Counted from the stretch's first letter, positions 52,713 through 61,715 are shown. The stretch is 64,000 nt of DNA from Nitrospina sp. (GCA_018697205.1 JABHTG010000141.1:22574-86573), one strand, 5' to 3'. Notes: generated from the letters alone by a model not told the origin. Program-made: numbers and translations.

Positions 52713-53828
52713 TTAAGTTAGTTTTTTTATTTGTTCTATAATCTGATTACTATTCCCTAACCAATCAAAACGCTGTCTAGCCATATAAACTATATGGTCA
52801 ATAGAAGATAGGACTAGACTATTTTCTGGATTTAGAATTGGTTTTTCATTGGCTGTTTTTTGGATACCCAAAATTGCTACTGGAAGATTAAGCTGAGTGG
52901 CTGCATTTTTTAAACATCCAAAGCTAAAATTCTTCTTAGTCTCTTCCCAAGATCCCACTGGAGAGTGACTAATATAAATCTGATTACCTCCAGAATTGGA
53001 TGATAATTCGCTGTAAACTTGATATATCCCTGGATCTTCCAACTCCTGAACCAAAAGTCCCATTTGCAAATCAGTAGTACTGATACCTCCATCAATACCA
53101 AAAGTACTAAGGTTTCCTAAGGTTTCAGAACGACTGCAGGTCATGACTGTGACCACTTGCGGCCAGTTTTTCTCGATAAGACCTGCTGTGAGTGTATTGG
53201 TATCATCCAACGCTGGATCTGAAGCTGCAGAAGTAAAAACACAAGCTTTAGCATGACCAGCGTTAGCTCGTTCCAAAGTTTCCAAAGCTGAAGGTAAACC
53301 CATAATAAATGAATCTACTTTCTGAGATAAAAAACTGGGTATTTCCTTGTCATGATTGGGCAAATGTGAAGCGACAAGAACCCTAGGAATATGTTTGTAG
53401 TCAGGACTATAGTCCAATTCTTTCATTAATTCCATTGTCTCCGAATATGATGGAACATTAACGATTATCAAGTGTCCTGTGCCAGTATGTTTACCTTCGC
53501 CTTTCATTTTTTTTATTCTCCTTTGCATGGCGCGTTCTAAAATAATTCCTGTCAATATACCAAAGCAACCTATACCTAGCATGGATGTCAAAACAGTGAC
53601 CCATCGCCCCTGAGGAGTTACTGCTGAAACATCCCCATACCCAATTGTTGTTAGTGTAATATAGGCAGTCCAAAGACCATCTAAGAATGTCACATCCTTT
53701 TCGTATGTAGACATTACAAACGCAAATACTAATATCATTAAACAAAAGACAACACCCAAACCAATCAACATTCGAATTTCTGGTTGACCCAGTTTCTTGA
53801 GGATGCGTTTAATAAAGTAAAAGTGCAT
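52713..53828 (-). CDS. Potassium channel with TrkA-N-like regulatory domain
   Basis: 371 residues. Two membrane helices flank a pore loop with the selectivity filter T-T-I-G-Y-G-D (60-66). After the second helix comes a cytosolic RCK-type domain (HLIIVNVPSYSETMELMKEL, HAKACVFTSAASDPALDDTN, WPQVVTVMTCSRSETL). The nucleotide-binding G-x-G-x-x-G is replaced by NVPSYSET, so ligand binding may differ from standard TrkA. It is divergent from the DUF350/aminopropyltransferase operon, and channels of this type recur beside such operons as far as I recall. Confidence 0.88.
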   Translation of the reverse strand: MHFYFIKRILKKLGQPEIRMLIGLGVVFCLMILVFAFVMSTYEKDVTFLDGLWTAYITLTTIGYGDVSAVTPQGRWVTVLTSMLGIGCFGILTGIILERAMQRRIKKMKGEGKHTGTGHLIIVNVPSYSETMELMKELDYSPDYKHIPRVLVASHLPNHDKEIPSFLSQKVDSFIMGLPSALETLERANAGHAKACVFTSAASDPALDDTNTLTAGLIEKNWPQVVTVMTCSRSETLGNLSTFGIDGGISTTDLQMGLLVQELEDPGIYQVYSELSSNSGGNQIYISHSPVGSWEETKKNFSFGCLKNAATQLNLPVAILGIQKTANEKPILNPENSLVLSSIDHIVYMARQRFDWLGNSNQIIEQIKKLT

Positions 53829-54005
53829 GCTATTTTTTTCTGCTTAAAAGTTGTATTGTTAATGACTAACTTTAGCGGTTTCCTTAATTATAATAAAAAA
53901 ACATATAAAACAAACGTATGTTTATATTGATGGAGCTGATATGATAAGTTTGTTTGACTAAGTCTTTTACACAAAAATTTTTAAAACTTGGTTAATTGTT
54001 TAAAA

Positions 54006-54743
54006 ATGAACCTGGGGAAGTTTGTAATTAAGTTTATGATATTACTCAGAGTAAAATTAAACCTTTTTCTTTACATTTTTTTTCCAGCTTTTCTTCTGTT
54101 GCAAGGTTGTGGAGTTGGGCAGAACCCAGTAGAGAAAATTCAGCGTGAACTGCAAAGTCAAAAAGAATACACTATTATTCTTAATGATATGCGAGAAGAA
54201 GGCAACTTCTTTCCTTCCTTCTATCATCAATATCGAATTGATATTGGGGATCAAAAGATCCAGCGACCTTTCATCGAAGTAGATGAATCGATATACAAAA
54301 AAAATGAGCCCTATTTAGGTATGGCCTTATCAGGAAAAACGGCCGATGGTGTGGTTACTAATACCCCCTTCCCCAATGGATATCAATACGTCGGGAATCC
54401 CCAATATGGGAACTGGAGACAAAATGACCGAGGGGATAGCATTTGGGAGTTTTACGGCAAATACATGTTGATGTCACAGGTGATGAACTGGGCAGGATTT
54501 GGCCTTCAACGTAACCACTATAACGACTATTCATCTTTTCGAGGTAGAGGGCAACCTTATTACGGACCGAAACGGCAATATGGAACCGCAGGAACGGTGA
54601 CACAAAAACAAAAACCTGATTTCTTTAAAAGAAAAATGGCGAAGAAATCTCAATCTCAAACTCGGTTTCAAAACAAAGTTGGCCAACGTATGGGTCGTAG
54701 TAAAAATACTTTTAGAAATCGTGGCTTTAGTTTTGGTAAATAA
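54006..54743 (+). CDS. Lipoprotein, unknown, first gene of DUF350 operon
   Basis: About 245 residues. The signal sequence ends in a lipobox (LLLQGC, Cys35), so it is lipid-anchored. The middle has YTIILNDMREEGNFFPSFYH followed by an aromatic/Asn-rich stretch (YQYVGNPQYGNW), and the end is Arg/Lys/Gln-rich with RNRGFSFGK. I do not recognise a family; by position it is the counterpart of the lipoprotein in related DUF350 clusters (DUF1190 or DUF4247), but I cannot show homology. Start: ATG at 54006; a TTG at 53988 and an ATG at 54036 are alternatives. It ends two bases before the DUF350 gene. Confidence 0.6.
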   Translation: MNLGKFVIKFMILLRVKLNLFLYIFFPAFLLLQGCGVGQNPVEKIQRELQSQKEYTIILNDMREEGNFFPSFYHQYRIDIGDQKIQRPFIEVDESIYKKNEPYLGMALSGKTADGVVTNTPFPNGYQYVGNPQYGNWRQNDRGDSIWEFYGKYMLMSQVMNWAGFGLQRNHYNDYSSFRGRGQPYYGPKRQYGTAGTVTQKQKPDFFKRKMAKKSQSQTRFQNKVGQRMGRSKNTFRNRGFSFGK

Positions 54744-54745
54744 TT

Positions 54746-55591
54746 ATGAATCTTGATAATCTTTTATCTTCATTAACATACCTAGGATCTTGCTTCGCTA
54801 TCTTAGCTGTTGGGCATTGGATATTTATTTTGTTCCGCAGAACCTATGATATTCAATCTGAATTACTAGATAAAGGCAATACTTCCCTTGCACTTGTCAT
54901 TTGTGGCTATTATCTAGGATTAACTTTTTCCATTGGTGGTATTATTGCCGGTCCTTCTGCAGGACTAGAGAATGACTTAATAGATATGCTTGTCTATGGG
55001 CCTTTAGCAATAGTTCTACTCAATCTTTCAGCATTGATTAATGACCGTTTCATTCTCAATGAGTTTAATATTAAAAAAGAAATATTGCAGGACCAGAATT
55101 GTGGCACAGGTGTAGTAGAGTTCGCTATTTTTATTGCCACAGGGCTTAATATTTTTGGTGCACTATATGGTTTGGGCGGATCTATTGTTACTGCCATTGT
55201 GTTTTGGTTTGTCGGACAAATCATTTTAATATTGGCAAGCAAATACTACAATTTGATCACAAGATATAATATTCATGAACAAATTGAAAAGGATAATGTT
55301 GCTGTGGGAATTGGTTTTGCCGGAGCGCTAATTTCAATTGGTAACTTATTGCGTGCAGCTTCTGCCGAAAATTTTGTTTCCTGGCAAGATAATTTAACGA
55401 CATTTATTATTTTTATGGGAATTGGAGTCGTCCTGCTACCCGTTATAAGAGCACTAACAGACCGTATTCTTTTACCAGGACGTAGTCTATCTGATGAATT
55501 GGTTAACCAAGTGAAACCCAATCAAGGCGCCGCTTTTTTAGAAGCCTCTTCCTATATAGGCACCTCTTTTCTTATCACCTGGTGCATTTGA
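54746..55591 (+). CDS. yjfL: DUF350 membrane protein (YjfL-like), two DUF350 units
   Basis: 281 residues, about eight membrane helices in two related halves. Each half contains an internal LDKGNTSLALVICGYYLG / IEKDNVAVGIGFAGALIS segment, the DUF350 signature (N-x-A-x-A-x-x-x-x-G), followed by a glycine-rich helix. E. coli YjfL carries one or two such units. The function is unknown; the doubled form and constant association with PspA and spermidine-synthase-like genes suggest a membrane stress or transport role. It lies between the lipoprotein and the aminopropyltransferase gene. Confidence 0.85.
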   Translation: MNLDNLLSSLTYLGSCFAILAVGHWIFILFRRTYDIQSELLDKGNTSLALVICGYYLGLTFSIGGIIAGPSAGLENDLIDMLVYGPLAIVLLNLSALINDRFILNEFNIKKEILQDQNCGTGVVEFAIFIATGLNIFGALYGLGGSIVTAIVFWFVGQIILILASKYYNLITRYNIHEQIEKDNVAVGIGFAGALISIGNLLRAASAENFVSWQDNLTTFIIFMGIGVVLLPVIRALTDRILLPGRSLSDELVNQVKPNQGAAFLEASSYIGTSFLITWCI

Positions 55592-55615
55592 TTTTCTTTA
55601 GGTCGCCGTCAATTC

Positions 55616-57193
55616 ATGTCGACATCCAAAACAAAAGTTTCTAAAAACCATAAACTTCAACGCCTAAGTTTTATTTTAAAGACCTGTATCTTTGCTACGG
55701 GGTGTGCCGCAATCGTTACGGAATACACTCTAGCTACCTTAGCCAGTTACCTATTAGGAGATTCTATCCTACAATGGACAATAGTGATTTCACTTATGCT
55801 GTTTTCTATGGGACTGGGAAGCCGCTACAGCCGAAAATATGAAGACCTATTGTTAAATCGTTTTATATTGATTGAGTTTGGCCTATCGTTTCTATGTACT
55901 TTTTCTGCAATGTTCTGTTTTTGGGTTTCAGCCTATACTATTCACTTTGGGTTAGTTGTTTATAGTATGGTCTGCATGATCGGGTTTATGACTGGTCTTG
56001 AAATCCCCTTGATTATGAGGATCAACCAAACCTATGAACCGTTAAGGGAAAATATTTCTTCAGTCATGGAGTATGATTACTACGGTGGATTGTTGGGTGG
56101 AGCATTATTTGCGTTTGTCTTGCTTCCTTTTCTTGGTCTAACTTATACTCCCGTTGTCATTGGTAGCCTTAATTTACTAGTTGCTTCATTGGTCTTATGG
56201 CACTTCTCTAATTATTTGACACGGCCCCGTACTCTTAACATTCAATTTACAGTACTTCTCATCATTTCAGTGCTAGCATTTTCTGTCGCTAAACCCATTG
56301 TTCTATATGGAGAACAACATAAATATAAAGATAAAATTATTTATCAAGAACAAACTCGCTACCAGAAAATTGTCGTCACACAATGGAAAGATAATTTTTG
56401 GTTATTTATAAACGGAAGTACACAATTTAGCACTTATGATGAAGAAAGATATCATGAGCCTCTAGTGCATCCTGTGATGGGTTTATTAAAGGAACAAAAA
56501 GATATTTTACTTTTGGGAGCCGGTGACGTCTTAGCTGCTAGAGAAATTCTAAAGTACCCTGGTGTAGAAAGCCTTACTCTTGTGGATCTTGATCCAGCTA
56601 TGACACGGTTAGCTCGGCAGCATGAAATGTTTCTTAGGGTCAACCAAGGGTCACTTAATGATCCTCGAGTCCGCGTCCACAACAAAGATGCTTATCAATT
56701 CATAAAAGAATCATATGATTTGTATGACGCCATTATAATAGATCTTCCTGACCCTAAATCAGTTTCTCTATCGCTGCTGTACTCACTTGGCTTTTATAAA
56801 ATGATTGAAAAGCACCTAAAACCTTTTGGTGCAATGGTCACTCAAAGCACAAGCCCCTTATATTCTCCCGAGGCATTTCTTTGCATAAAAAAAACAATGC
56901 AAGCCGCTAACTTTTCGACCTTGCCCTATCAAAACTCTGTTCCAAGCATGGGCCAGTGGGGTTGGGTACTCGGCATCCGAGAAAAAACAATGCCCGCAAA
57001 TAGGCTTAAAAAAGAAGTAATAGCCCAAGAATCCTCTGGCATTGAGACACGTTTTTTTAATCAGAATGCCATGATATCCATGGCAAATTTCGGTAAGGGA
57101 TTATTCGAGAAAGAAGAGAAAATCGAGCCTAACACTCAGTTCAATCACAATATTTTAAAATATTATCGGCAGGGAAGTTGGGATTTATATTAA
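55616..57193 (+). CDS. speE: Membrane-fused spermidine-synthase-like aminopropyltransferase
   Basis: 525 residues. The N-terminal 230 residues form about seven membrane helices (the first IFATGCAAIVTEYTLATLAS). The C-terminal half is a spermidine synthase fold: LLLGAGDVLAAREILKYPGV (cofactor site), TLVDLDPAMTRLAR, and the active-site segment DAIIIDLPDPKS. The synthase consensus GGGDG reads LGAGDV here. It would transfer an aminopropyl group, but the membrane fusion hints at a membrane-bound or peculiar acceptor. The gene is translationally close to DUF350 and converges on the PspA operon. Confidence 0.85.
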   Translation: MSTSKTKVSKNHKLQRLSFILKTCIFATGCAAIVTEYTLATLASYLLGDSILQWTIVISLMLFSMGLGSRYSRKYEDLLLNRFILIEFGLSFLCTFSAMFCFWVSAYTIHFGLVVYSMVCMIGFMTGLEIPLIMRINQTYEPLRENISSVMEYDYYGGLLGGALFAFVLLPFLGLTYTPVVIGSLNLLVASLVLWHFSNYLTRPRTLNIQFTVLLIISVLAFSVAKPIVLYGEQHKYKDKIIYQEQTRYQKIVVTQWKDNFWLFINGSTQFSTYDEERYHEPLVHPVMGLLKEQKDILLLGAGDVLAAREILKYPGVESLTLVDLDPAMTRLARQHEMFLRVNQGSLNDPRVRVHNKDAYQFIKESYDLYDAIIIDLPDPKSVSLSLLYSLGFYKMIEKHLKPFGAMVTQSTSPLYSPEAFLCIKKTMQAANFSTLPYQNSVPSMGQWGWVLGIREKTMPANRLKKEVIAQESSGIETRFFNQNAMISMANFGKGLFEKEEKIEPNTQFNHNILKYYRQGSWDLY

Positions 57194-57224
57194 AAGTTTA
57201 ACTTTAACTCTTTATAGAATTACA

Positions 57225-57776
57225 TTACTCACTTGGTAGAATATTGGTGAATTGAAACTCCTCGACCACGAACCCGAGTTGCATATCAAACTTTGTTTCA
57301 CTCCATTGTTCAATTGTCAAAAATTGTTTTCCCTGTTTATCTACATAGTCCCAAGAAACAAAACTAAGTCCTTCCTTTGAACCATCACGAAAAAACTCAC
57401 CTATATCGTCTTCCACAAAGTGAAATGTTTCACCTTGCAACACAACTGTTTCTGGTGGATCTTCGTTGCGTACAATTTCTCCAGCAATATCACCTTCCAA
57501 CTTAGAAATAGGTAGTTTCTGGCAAAAACTCCATTCAACTTCACCATCCTCTTCGGAGCGTTCTAAAAAAGATGTTTCACTGCCAGATTTTAATTCCCAT
57601 TCGTCGGAAACTCCACCTTCATTCCACTGATATTTATTACATGCAGAAACCCTATAAGTTTTCAAATCGTAATCAACCAAAAAACTAACCTTAAGTTTAC
57701 TGAGCACGAGGTCTTCAATACGAAATTCATCTTTTTTTAGTTTTGCTTTTTTATTTTTAAAATAATCGAAGACCAT
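57225..57776 (-). CDS. DUF4178/DUF2491-like protein of the PspA operon
   Basis: 183 residues, acidic and soluble. A basic start (FDYFKNKKAKLKKDEF) is followed by beta segments with conserved-looking aromatics: LKTYRVSACNKYQWNEGGVS, DEWELKSGSETSFLER and the closing DYVDKQGKQFLTIEQW. The pattern (Y-x-V...W-x-E-Y/W-x-L...FL) matches DUF4178, and in E. coli the gene at this place is yjfK (DUF2491). I cannot decide between the two families. It lies two bases after pspA and ends facing the speE-like gene. Confidence 0.65.
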   Translation of the reverse strand: MVFDYFKNKKAKLKKDEFRIEDLVLSKLKVSFLVDYDLKTYRVSACNKYQWNEGGVSDEWELKSGSETSFLERSEEDGEVEWSFCQKLPISKLEGDIAGEIVRNEDPPETVVLQGETFHFVEDDIGEFFRDGSKEGLSFVSWDYVDKQGKQFLTIEQWSETKFDMQLGFVVEEFQFTNILPSE

Positions 57777-57778
57777 TA

Positions 57779-58489
57779 TTATTTAATATTCATTTTGGCT
57801 TTAAGAGCAGCTAGGCTGTCAGAAACACCTGGCATTGAGGAACCTTCACCTAAAGCTTTATTAATTTGATCATCTACACTTTGTCCTGAATCCGCCATTT
57901 CACCATAGGCTTGAGACAAGGATTCATCTTCTTCTACCTTATCTCGCATTTTTTCAAGCATCGCGATAGTACTATCGGACCCAACTCGAGCAATTTGTGC
58001 ATTCAATTTTTTAGTTGCCGCAGCTGTTTTAGAACGAGCACGTAGAGTAACTAGATCATTTTCATAAGTCTGGACGGTAGTTCTTAGTTTATCAACGTTT
58101 CGTTGCAGTTGAAGAACCATATTTTCCTGGGAAGTCACCTCTTTACTGAGTCTTAGAGCTTCCTTCCCTGCAGCTTCTTTGCGTGAAAGAACGTCCGTTG
58201 CTAATCTCTCAGCTTCAGAAACGTCTAGTGAGCCTTGCTCAGCTTTTTGTAATAAAGCCATTGCCTTACTTTCATAGTCCGCAGCAAGCTTTTTTTTATT
58301 TTCTGCATCATTTCTCATGCGAATAACAATGCTTTTTACTTGAGCCAAACTTTTCATAGATTCTTCTAAATCTTTTTTGAGTTCACGTATGCCTTGTTCA
58401 GTCATTTTGATGGGGTCTTCAAACTTGTCCACTGCTGAATGTGCCTCCGCCTTACCCAACCGAAGTATCCTTGTAAACAATCCGTTCAT
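57779..58489 (-). CDS. PspA/IM30 family membrane-stress protein (YjfJ-like)
   Basis: 236 residues. The whole protein is helical coiled coil, from GLFTRILRLGKAEAHSAVDK (amphipathic start that binds membranes) through KKLAADYESKAMALLQKAE and RNVDKLRTTVQTYENDLVTL, with the expected heptad pattern. It is an ESCRT-III-like membrane-remodelling protein. The neighbours on both sides (DUF2170 and DUF4178/DUF2491-like) mark it as the YjfJ branch rather than the phage-shock pspA with pspF and pspBC. It lies 24 bases after the DUF2170 gene. Confidence 0.92.
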   Translation of the reverse strand: MNGLFTRILRLGKAEAHSAVDKFEDPIKMTEQGIRELKKDLEESMKSLAQVKSIVIRMRNDAENKKKLAADYESKAMALLQKAEQGSLDVSEAERLATDVLSRKEAAGKEALRLSKEVTSQENMVLQLQRNVDKLRTTVQTYENDLVTLRARSKTAAATKKLNAQIARVGSDSTIAMLEKMRDKVEEDESLSQAYGEMADSGQSVDDQINKALGEGSSMPGVSDSLAALKAKMNIK

Positions 58490-58512
58490 TTTATCTCTCC
58501 ATTATTATTTTT

Positions 58513-58905
58513 TTAACCATTTGTAAATGTAACCAGTTCGCTTGCATATTCAGCTAACGCAAGGCTCAATGCATCAATACTTCCTTCTAGTTCATTTCGG
58601 TCTAAATTTTCTGTTTGCAATGTATCTCGAAATAGTAGCGTTGTCCCCTCTTCATCAAGAACAAAAGACCCATGAACCAAGGTACGATTAATTTGAAGAA
58701 TACGTTTACAGAAATCAGCAGAATTCTGAGGCATTGGTATGATAACTTGCTCAAGAATTAAAATAGGCGATTCGCAATCTATCACCAGATTCTTAATTCC
58801 TCGTTCATCGTCATCTATAACAATTAACTCTTCCTTGGAATCCTCATGACTTATGGAGAAACCCATATCCATTATAAAATTTTTCACTTTTTCAAAATCA
58901 GACAT
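58513..58905 (-). CDS. yjfI: DUF2170 protein (YjfI-like)
   Basis: 130 residues, soluble. The segments MDMGFSISHEDSKEELIVID, SPILILEQVIIPMPQN, and the end GSIDALSLALAEYASELVTF match the DUF2170 family, whose E. coli member is YjfI. The fold resembles secretion-chaperone-like proteins (two-layer with a C-terminal helix). It is probably a partner of the adjacent PspA, because the two genes are always neighbours in the known cases. It lies 12 bases after the J-domain gene. Confidence 0.85.
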   Translation of the reverse strand: MSDFEKVKNFIMDMGFSISHEDSKEELIVIDDDERGIKNLVIDCESPILILEQVIIPMPQNSADFCKRILQINRTLVHGSFVLDEEGTTLLFRDTLQTENLDRNELEGSIDALSLALAEYASELVTFTNG

Positions 58906-58917
58906 TATTATCTCCTA

Positions 58918-59268
58918 TTACTTTTTTAAAAATTCTGAACTCAGAATGCGATATGCTTCATTCAATTGACTTGTAAGGTTCTCAGCAATAATTTTTTTTT
59001 CCGGATCAGAACAATGAAGATCTGGATGATATTTTTTTAATTGTTTTTTCCAAGCAATCTTAATAATTGTCTGATCGGACCCAACAGGTATTTCTAGATT
59101 AGCATAATATTTAGCTAAAGGGTCGGAAGGAGAGTAAGTATCCATATTCTCCGATTGCTCCTGATAATTAATTGTCTTTTCTGATGAGACATAACTTTCG
59201 AAGAGTTTGTTCTTCCGCACTAAATGATTAAGCTCAGATTGGGCAATTTTTAGAATACGTCTAATCAT
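58918..59268 (-). CDS. Small C-terminal J-domain protein
   Basis: 116 residues. The J domain is C-terminal (about 50-116), with HPD at 81-83 and the closing helix SQLNEAYRILSS. The N-terminal 45 residues are basic and polar without a known domain. As a DnaK stimulator placed in a PspA operon, it might recruit DnaK to disassemble PspA polymers or to serve membrane clients. It overlaps the upstream gene by four bases (ATGA), implying coupled translation. Confidence 0.8.
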   Translation of the reverse strand: MIRRILKIAQSELNHLVRKNKLFESYVSSEKTINYQEQSENMDTYSPSDPLAKYYANLEIPVGSDQTIIKIAWKKQLKKYHPDLHCSDPEKKIIAENLTSQLNEAYRILSSEFLKK

Positions 59269-59804
59269 TTTACTATGGACAAACCAGGTAATTCAATGTT
59301 CGTTGAACTTATAATAGAAATACTGATTTCAGGATATGTGTGAACAGTATAAAACGTATTTGTTTTCGCGCTTAAGGCCAAACCGGTAAAAGGTAAAGGC
59401 ATCCGAGAATTTGCCGAACTACCAGAAAACACATGAGTCAACGTATCTGAAATAATAACATCACCCAAAAAACTAGTAAAATCCTCCATCGCTTTAAAAA
59501 CCTGAGGAGTTCGTTCAACATTAACTCGATATTTTAGGTCTCCATATCGATATTCTTGGTGATGAATAATACCCGGTTTTAGGCATTTAGATTCCAATGA
59601 GTTCTGGGGTAAATTATGATCAAAACAGGTAATGAATTCAGTGAGGCAGTCATTTCCTTTACGGCTTATAACTCGGTGACTCTTCCCAATTATGCTAACT
59701 TCCAGGATAACTCCATTAGCAAGAGTCCAATCAACACTTTGAAATATGCGCACACAATAATCAGGAATTTTTTGGTAAAGGCTAAAATAGATTGATTCAC
59801 TCAT
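59265..59804 (-). CDS. DUF2617-like protein
   Basis: 179 residues, soluble. The HTYPE motif near the C-terminus (NTFYTVHTYPEISISIISST), an early FSLYQKIPDYCVRIFQSVDW, the GKSHRVISRKGNDCLTEFI strand pair and the repeated E-x-R pattern resemble DUF2617. In actinobacteria (Rv2598 as I recall) this family lies with DUF350 and a spermidine synthase gene, so the context agrees. Function is unknown. It is the first gene of the five-gene minus-strand operon that includes PspA. Confidence 0.65.
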   Translation of the reverse strand: MSESIYFSLYQKIPDYCVRIFQSVDWTLANGVILEVSIIGKSHRVISRKGNDCLTEFITCFDHNLPQNSLESKCLKPGIIHHQEYRYGDLKYRVNVERTPQVFKAMEDFTSFLGDVIISDTLTHVFSGSSANSRMPLPFTGLALSAKTNTFYTVHTYPEISISIISSTNIELPGLSIVK

Positions 59805-60115
59805 ATACTTAAAAATATTTCTTATAATTTTTTGGTAATAACTTCGGAAACCAAAAAAACATAGCGCTTAAAGGCAACTTTAAAGAAAGTAAAAACAGCA
59901 GAAAGTTGGTCCCATTTTTATTTATTCAGCCGATAATCACACGATAATTATTTAAATTAAATCCCAATAAGTTAAAGTTTCATTTTACTCTTTATATTCG
60001 TTTCTCTAGGGTTTTTCTACAGTTTATCTCATTCTATTCTCAGTAATTAGTATGCTACATTGTCATAATTGATGATTATAACCATGAAAATATTTTTTTA
60101 AACAGGTATTACATT
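59805..60115. other. Gene-free region upstream of the PspA-type operon
   Basis: This 311-base AT-rich stretch contains the divergent promoters of the DUF2617-PspA operon and of the small ORF. I find no clear -35/-10 pair, PspF-type sigma-54 element or RNA structure in it. Confidence 0.35.
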
Positions 60116-60295
60116 TTGAATATTAAAGTTTTTATTTTTTTATGCATTATAATTGGAGGCTTTTACTTTTTATGGCCTTTAATATTCGTGTTCGTTAAAG
60201 TATACATATATCAACTGATCATCGAATATGGCTTCTATCTGATTCTTCTCCTTGGGGGATCTGGCTATTATATATGGCGGAAATTAAAATCCTAA
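60116..60295 (+). CDS. Small two-helix membrane protein, 59 residues
   Basis: A TTG-initiated frame of 59 codons preceded by AACAGGT, a fair ribosome binding site. It has two hydrophobic helices (IKVFIFLCIIIGGFYFLWPL and EYGFYLILLLGGSGYYIW) and a basic end (RKLKS). This is a protein-like pattern despite the length. No family recognised. It lies 89 bases before the phosphate-region porin, on the same strand. Confidence 0.5.
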   Translation: MNIKVFIFLCIIIGGFYFLWPLIFVFVKVYIYQLIIEYGFYLILLLGGSGYYIWRKLKS

Positions 60296-60384
60296 ATTTC
60301 ATAATACATCTATTTTTTAAATTTATAATTGTAAATAATTCGGTTTTTATTAAGATGTGAATAAATATAGTTTTAAGAGTAAAT

Positions 60385-61653
60385 ATGATAAATAAAAGTG
60401 CGGTAGTTGAAAAAATTAGCACTGGTTTTATTTTAGGTGTATTTATACTTGCCTTGGCAGATATGACAAGTGCAATGACAATGGAAGAACTCGAGCGGGA
60501 AGCTTTAATAGAAAGAGTAACCTCCCATGACAAGCTCCTAGAAACACTACAAAGAATAAGCTGGTTTGGTGACTTGAGACTACGTTACGAAATGGTAGAC
60601 CGAGCTAGTGATAACTCTACTGCAAATGATGCTGACGGCCATTTGGACACAGAAAGACCAAGAATTCGTTTTCGATTTGGAGCAAAGGCACATGTCTATA
60701 AAGATCTAGACCTCATTTTCAGGCTTTCTACTGGAGTTGATGGTGCGTCCACATCAGGCAATACGACCTTGGATGGGACCTTCGGGAATGAAGCTATTTC
60801 TCTTAATTTGGCCTTCGGCTCTTGGGAGCTTATTGATAACTTAACCCTTCAGGCGGGGAAGTTAAAAAACCCGTTTATGAAATCGGGAGTAGTCTGGGAC
60901 AATGATGTAGCCCCTGAAGGACTGTCCGAGATTTACCAAAAAAAATCTGGTGACACCACCTTACAGTTTATTTTAGGGCAATATATAGTCGAAGAAACTG
61001 ACCGCAATAATAATATTGATTCTAACGATGTCGCACTTTTAGCATGGCAGGCACAACTTCACCAGAAAACCAAATTCGGGAAATTTAAATTCGCACTAGC
61101 ATTGTATGACTATAATCACCTAATTGATCAAGGAAGCGCAATCACTAAGCAACTCGGTAGTGGCGATGGTCAGAGAAACAGCCAAATTGTAGGGACAGAT
61201 GTCACTACAACGAACATGCAGACACTGGACTTTATGATTGATTGGTCTTCTCCCTTAGGAAGCAAACATGGTAGCCTTTTTGGTGAGTATGCCATCAATA
61301 CCAATGCCGATGCTCCTGCAGGAAATAATACTATAGCCCAAGATCTAGATACTGCTTGGCAATTGGGATTCAAGTTTGGAGACAAGAAAGTTAAGAAGAC
61401 CGGGCAATGGGAAATTAAGACCCTTTATCGGGTTGTCCAGCAAGATGCAGTGTTTTATGCCTTAACGGATTCTGACTTTCATCAGGGAGGCACCAATGCT
61501 AAAGGTATTAAAATGGGAGCAACGTATGCTATTCGAAAAGGCATGCAAGGGACTTACACATTTTTTGGCACCGAAAACGAACGCGGGGACATAAATGGCG
61601 GGAAATTAGATATCCCAGGGCAACACCAATTGGATTTGAAGTTTAAGTTTTGA
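60385..61653 (+). CDS. Putative outer-membrane porin, probable phosphate role
   Basis: 422 residues. A signal peptide (STGFILGVFILALADMTSA) is followed by a short charged coiled coil (MEELEREALIERVTSHDKLL) and then a barrel with WFGDLRLRYEMVDR, RPRIRFRFGAKAHVYKDLDL and further amphipathic strands, ending in the terminal-Phe signature LDLKFKF. This is the putative-porin class with an N-terminal coiled coil. It comes directly before a DUF47 PhoU-like gene and pit, so it probably admits phosphate. The last codons lie in a 14-bp tandem repeat that continues past the stop. Confidence 0.82.
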   Translation: MINKSAVVEKISTGFILGVFILALADMTSAMTMEELEREALIERVTSHDKLLETLQRISWFGDLRLRYEMVDRASDNSTANDADGHLDTERPRIRFRFGAKAHVYKDLDLIFRLSTGVDGASTSGNTTLDGTFGNEAISLNLAFGSWELIDNLTLQAGKLKNPFMKSGVVWDNDVAPEGLSEIYQKKSGDTTLQFILGQYIVEETDRNNNIDSNDVALLAWQAQLHQKTKFGKFKFALALYDYNHLIDQGSAITKQLGSGDGQRNSQIVGTDVTTTNMQTLDFMIDWSSPLGSKHGSLFGEYAINTNADAPAGNNTIAQDLDTAWQLGFKFGDKKVKKTGQWEIKTLYRVVQQDAVFYALTDSDFHQGGTNAKGIKMGATYAIRKGMQGTYTFFGTENERGDINGGKLDIPGQHQLDLKFKF

Positions 61654-61690
61654 AGTTTAAGTTTTGAAGTTTAAGTTTTGAAGTTTAAGT
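61635..61690 (+). repeat. Four perfect tandem copies of a 14-bp unit at the porin 3' end
   Basis: TTTGAAGTTTAAGT is repeated four times without gaps. The first copy encodes the terminal Leu-Lys-Phe-Lys of the porin and the stop codon TGA lies in the second. The rest is untranslated. It looks like slippage-driven expansion of the codons for the C-terminal strand. Confidence 0.97.
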
Positions 61691-61715
61691 TTAATATTAC
61701 TTGCCAATAGTAAAC

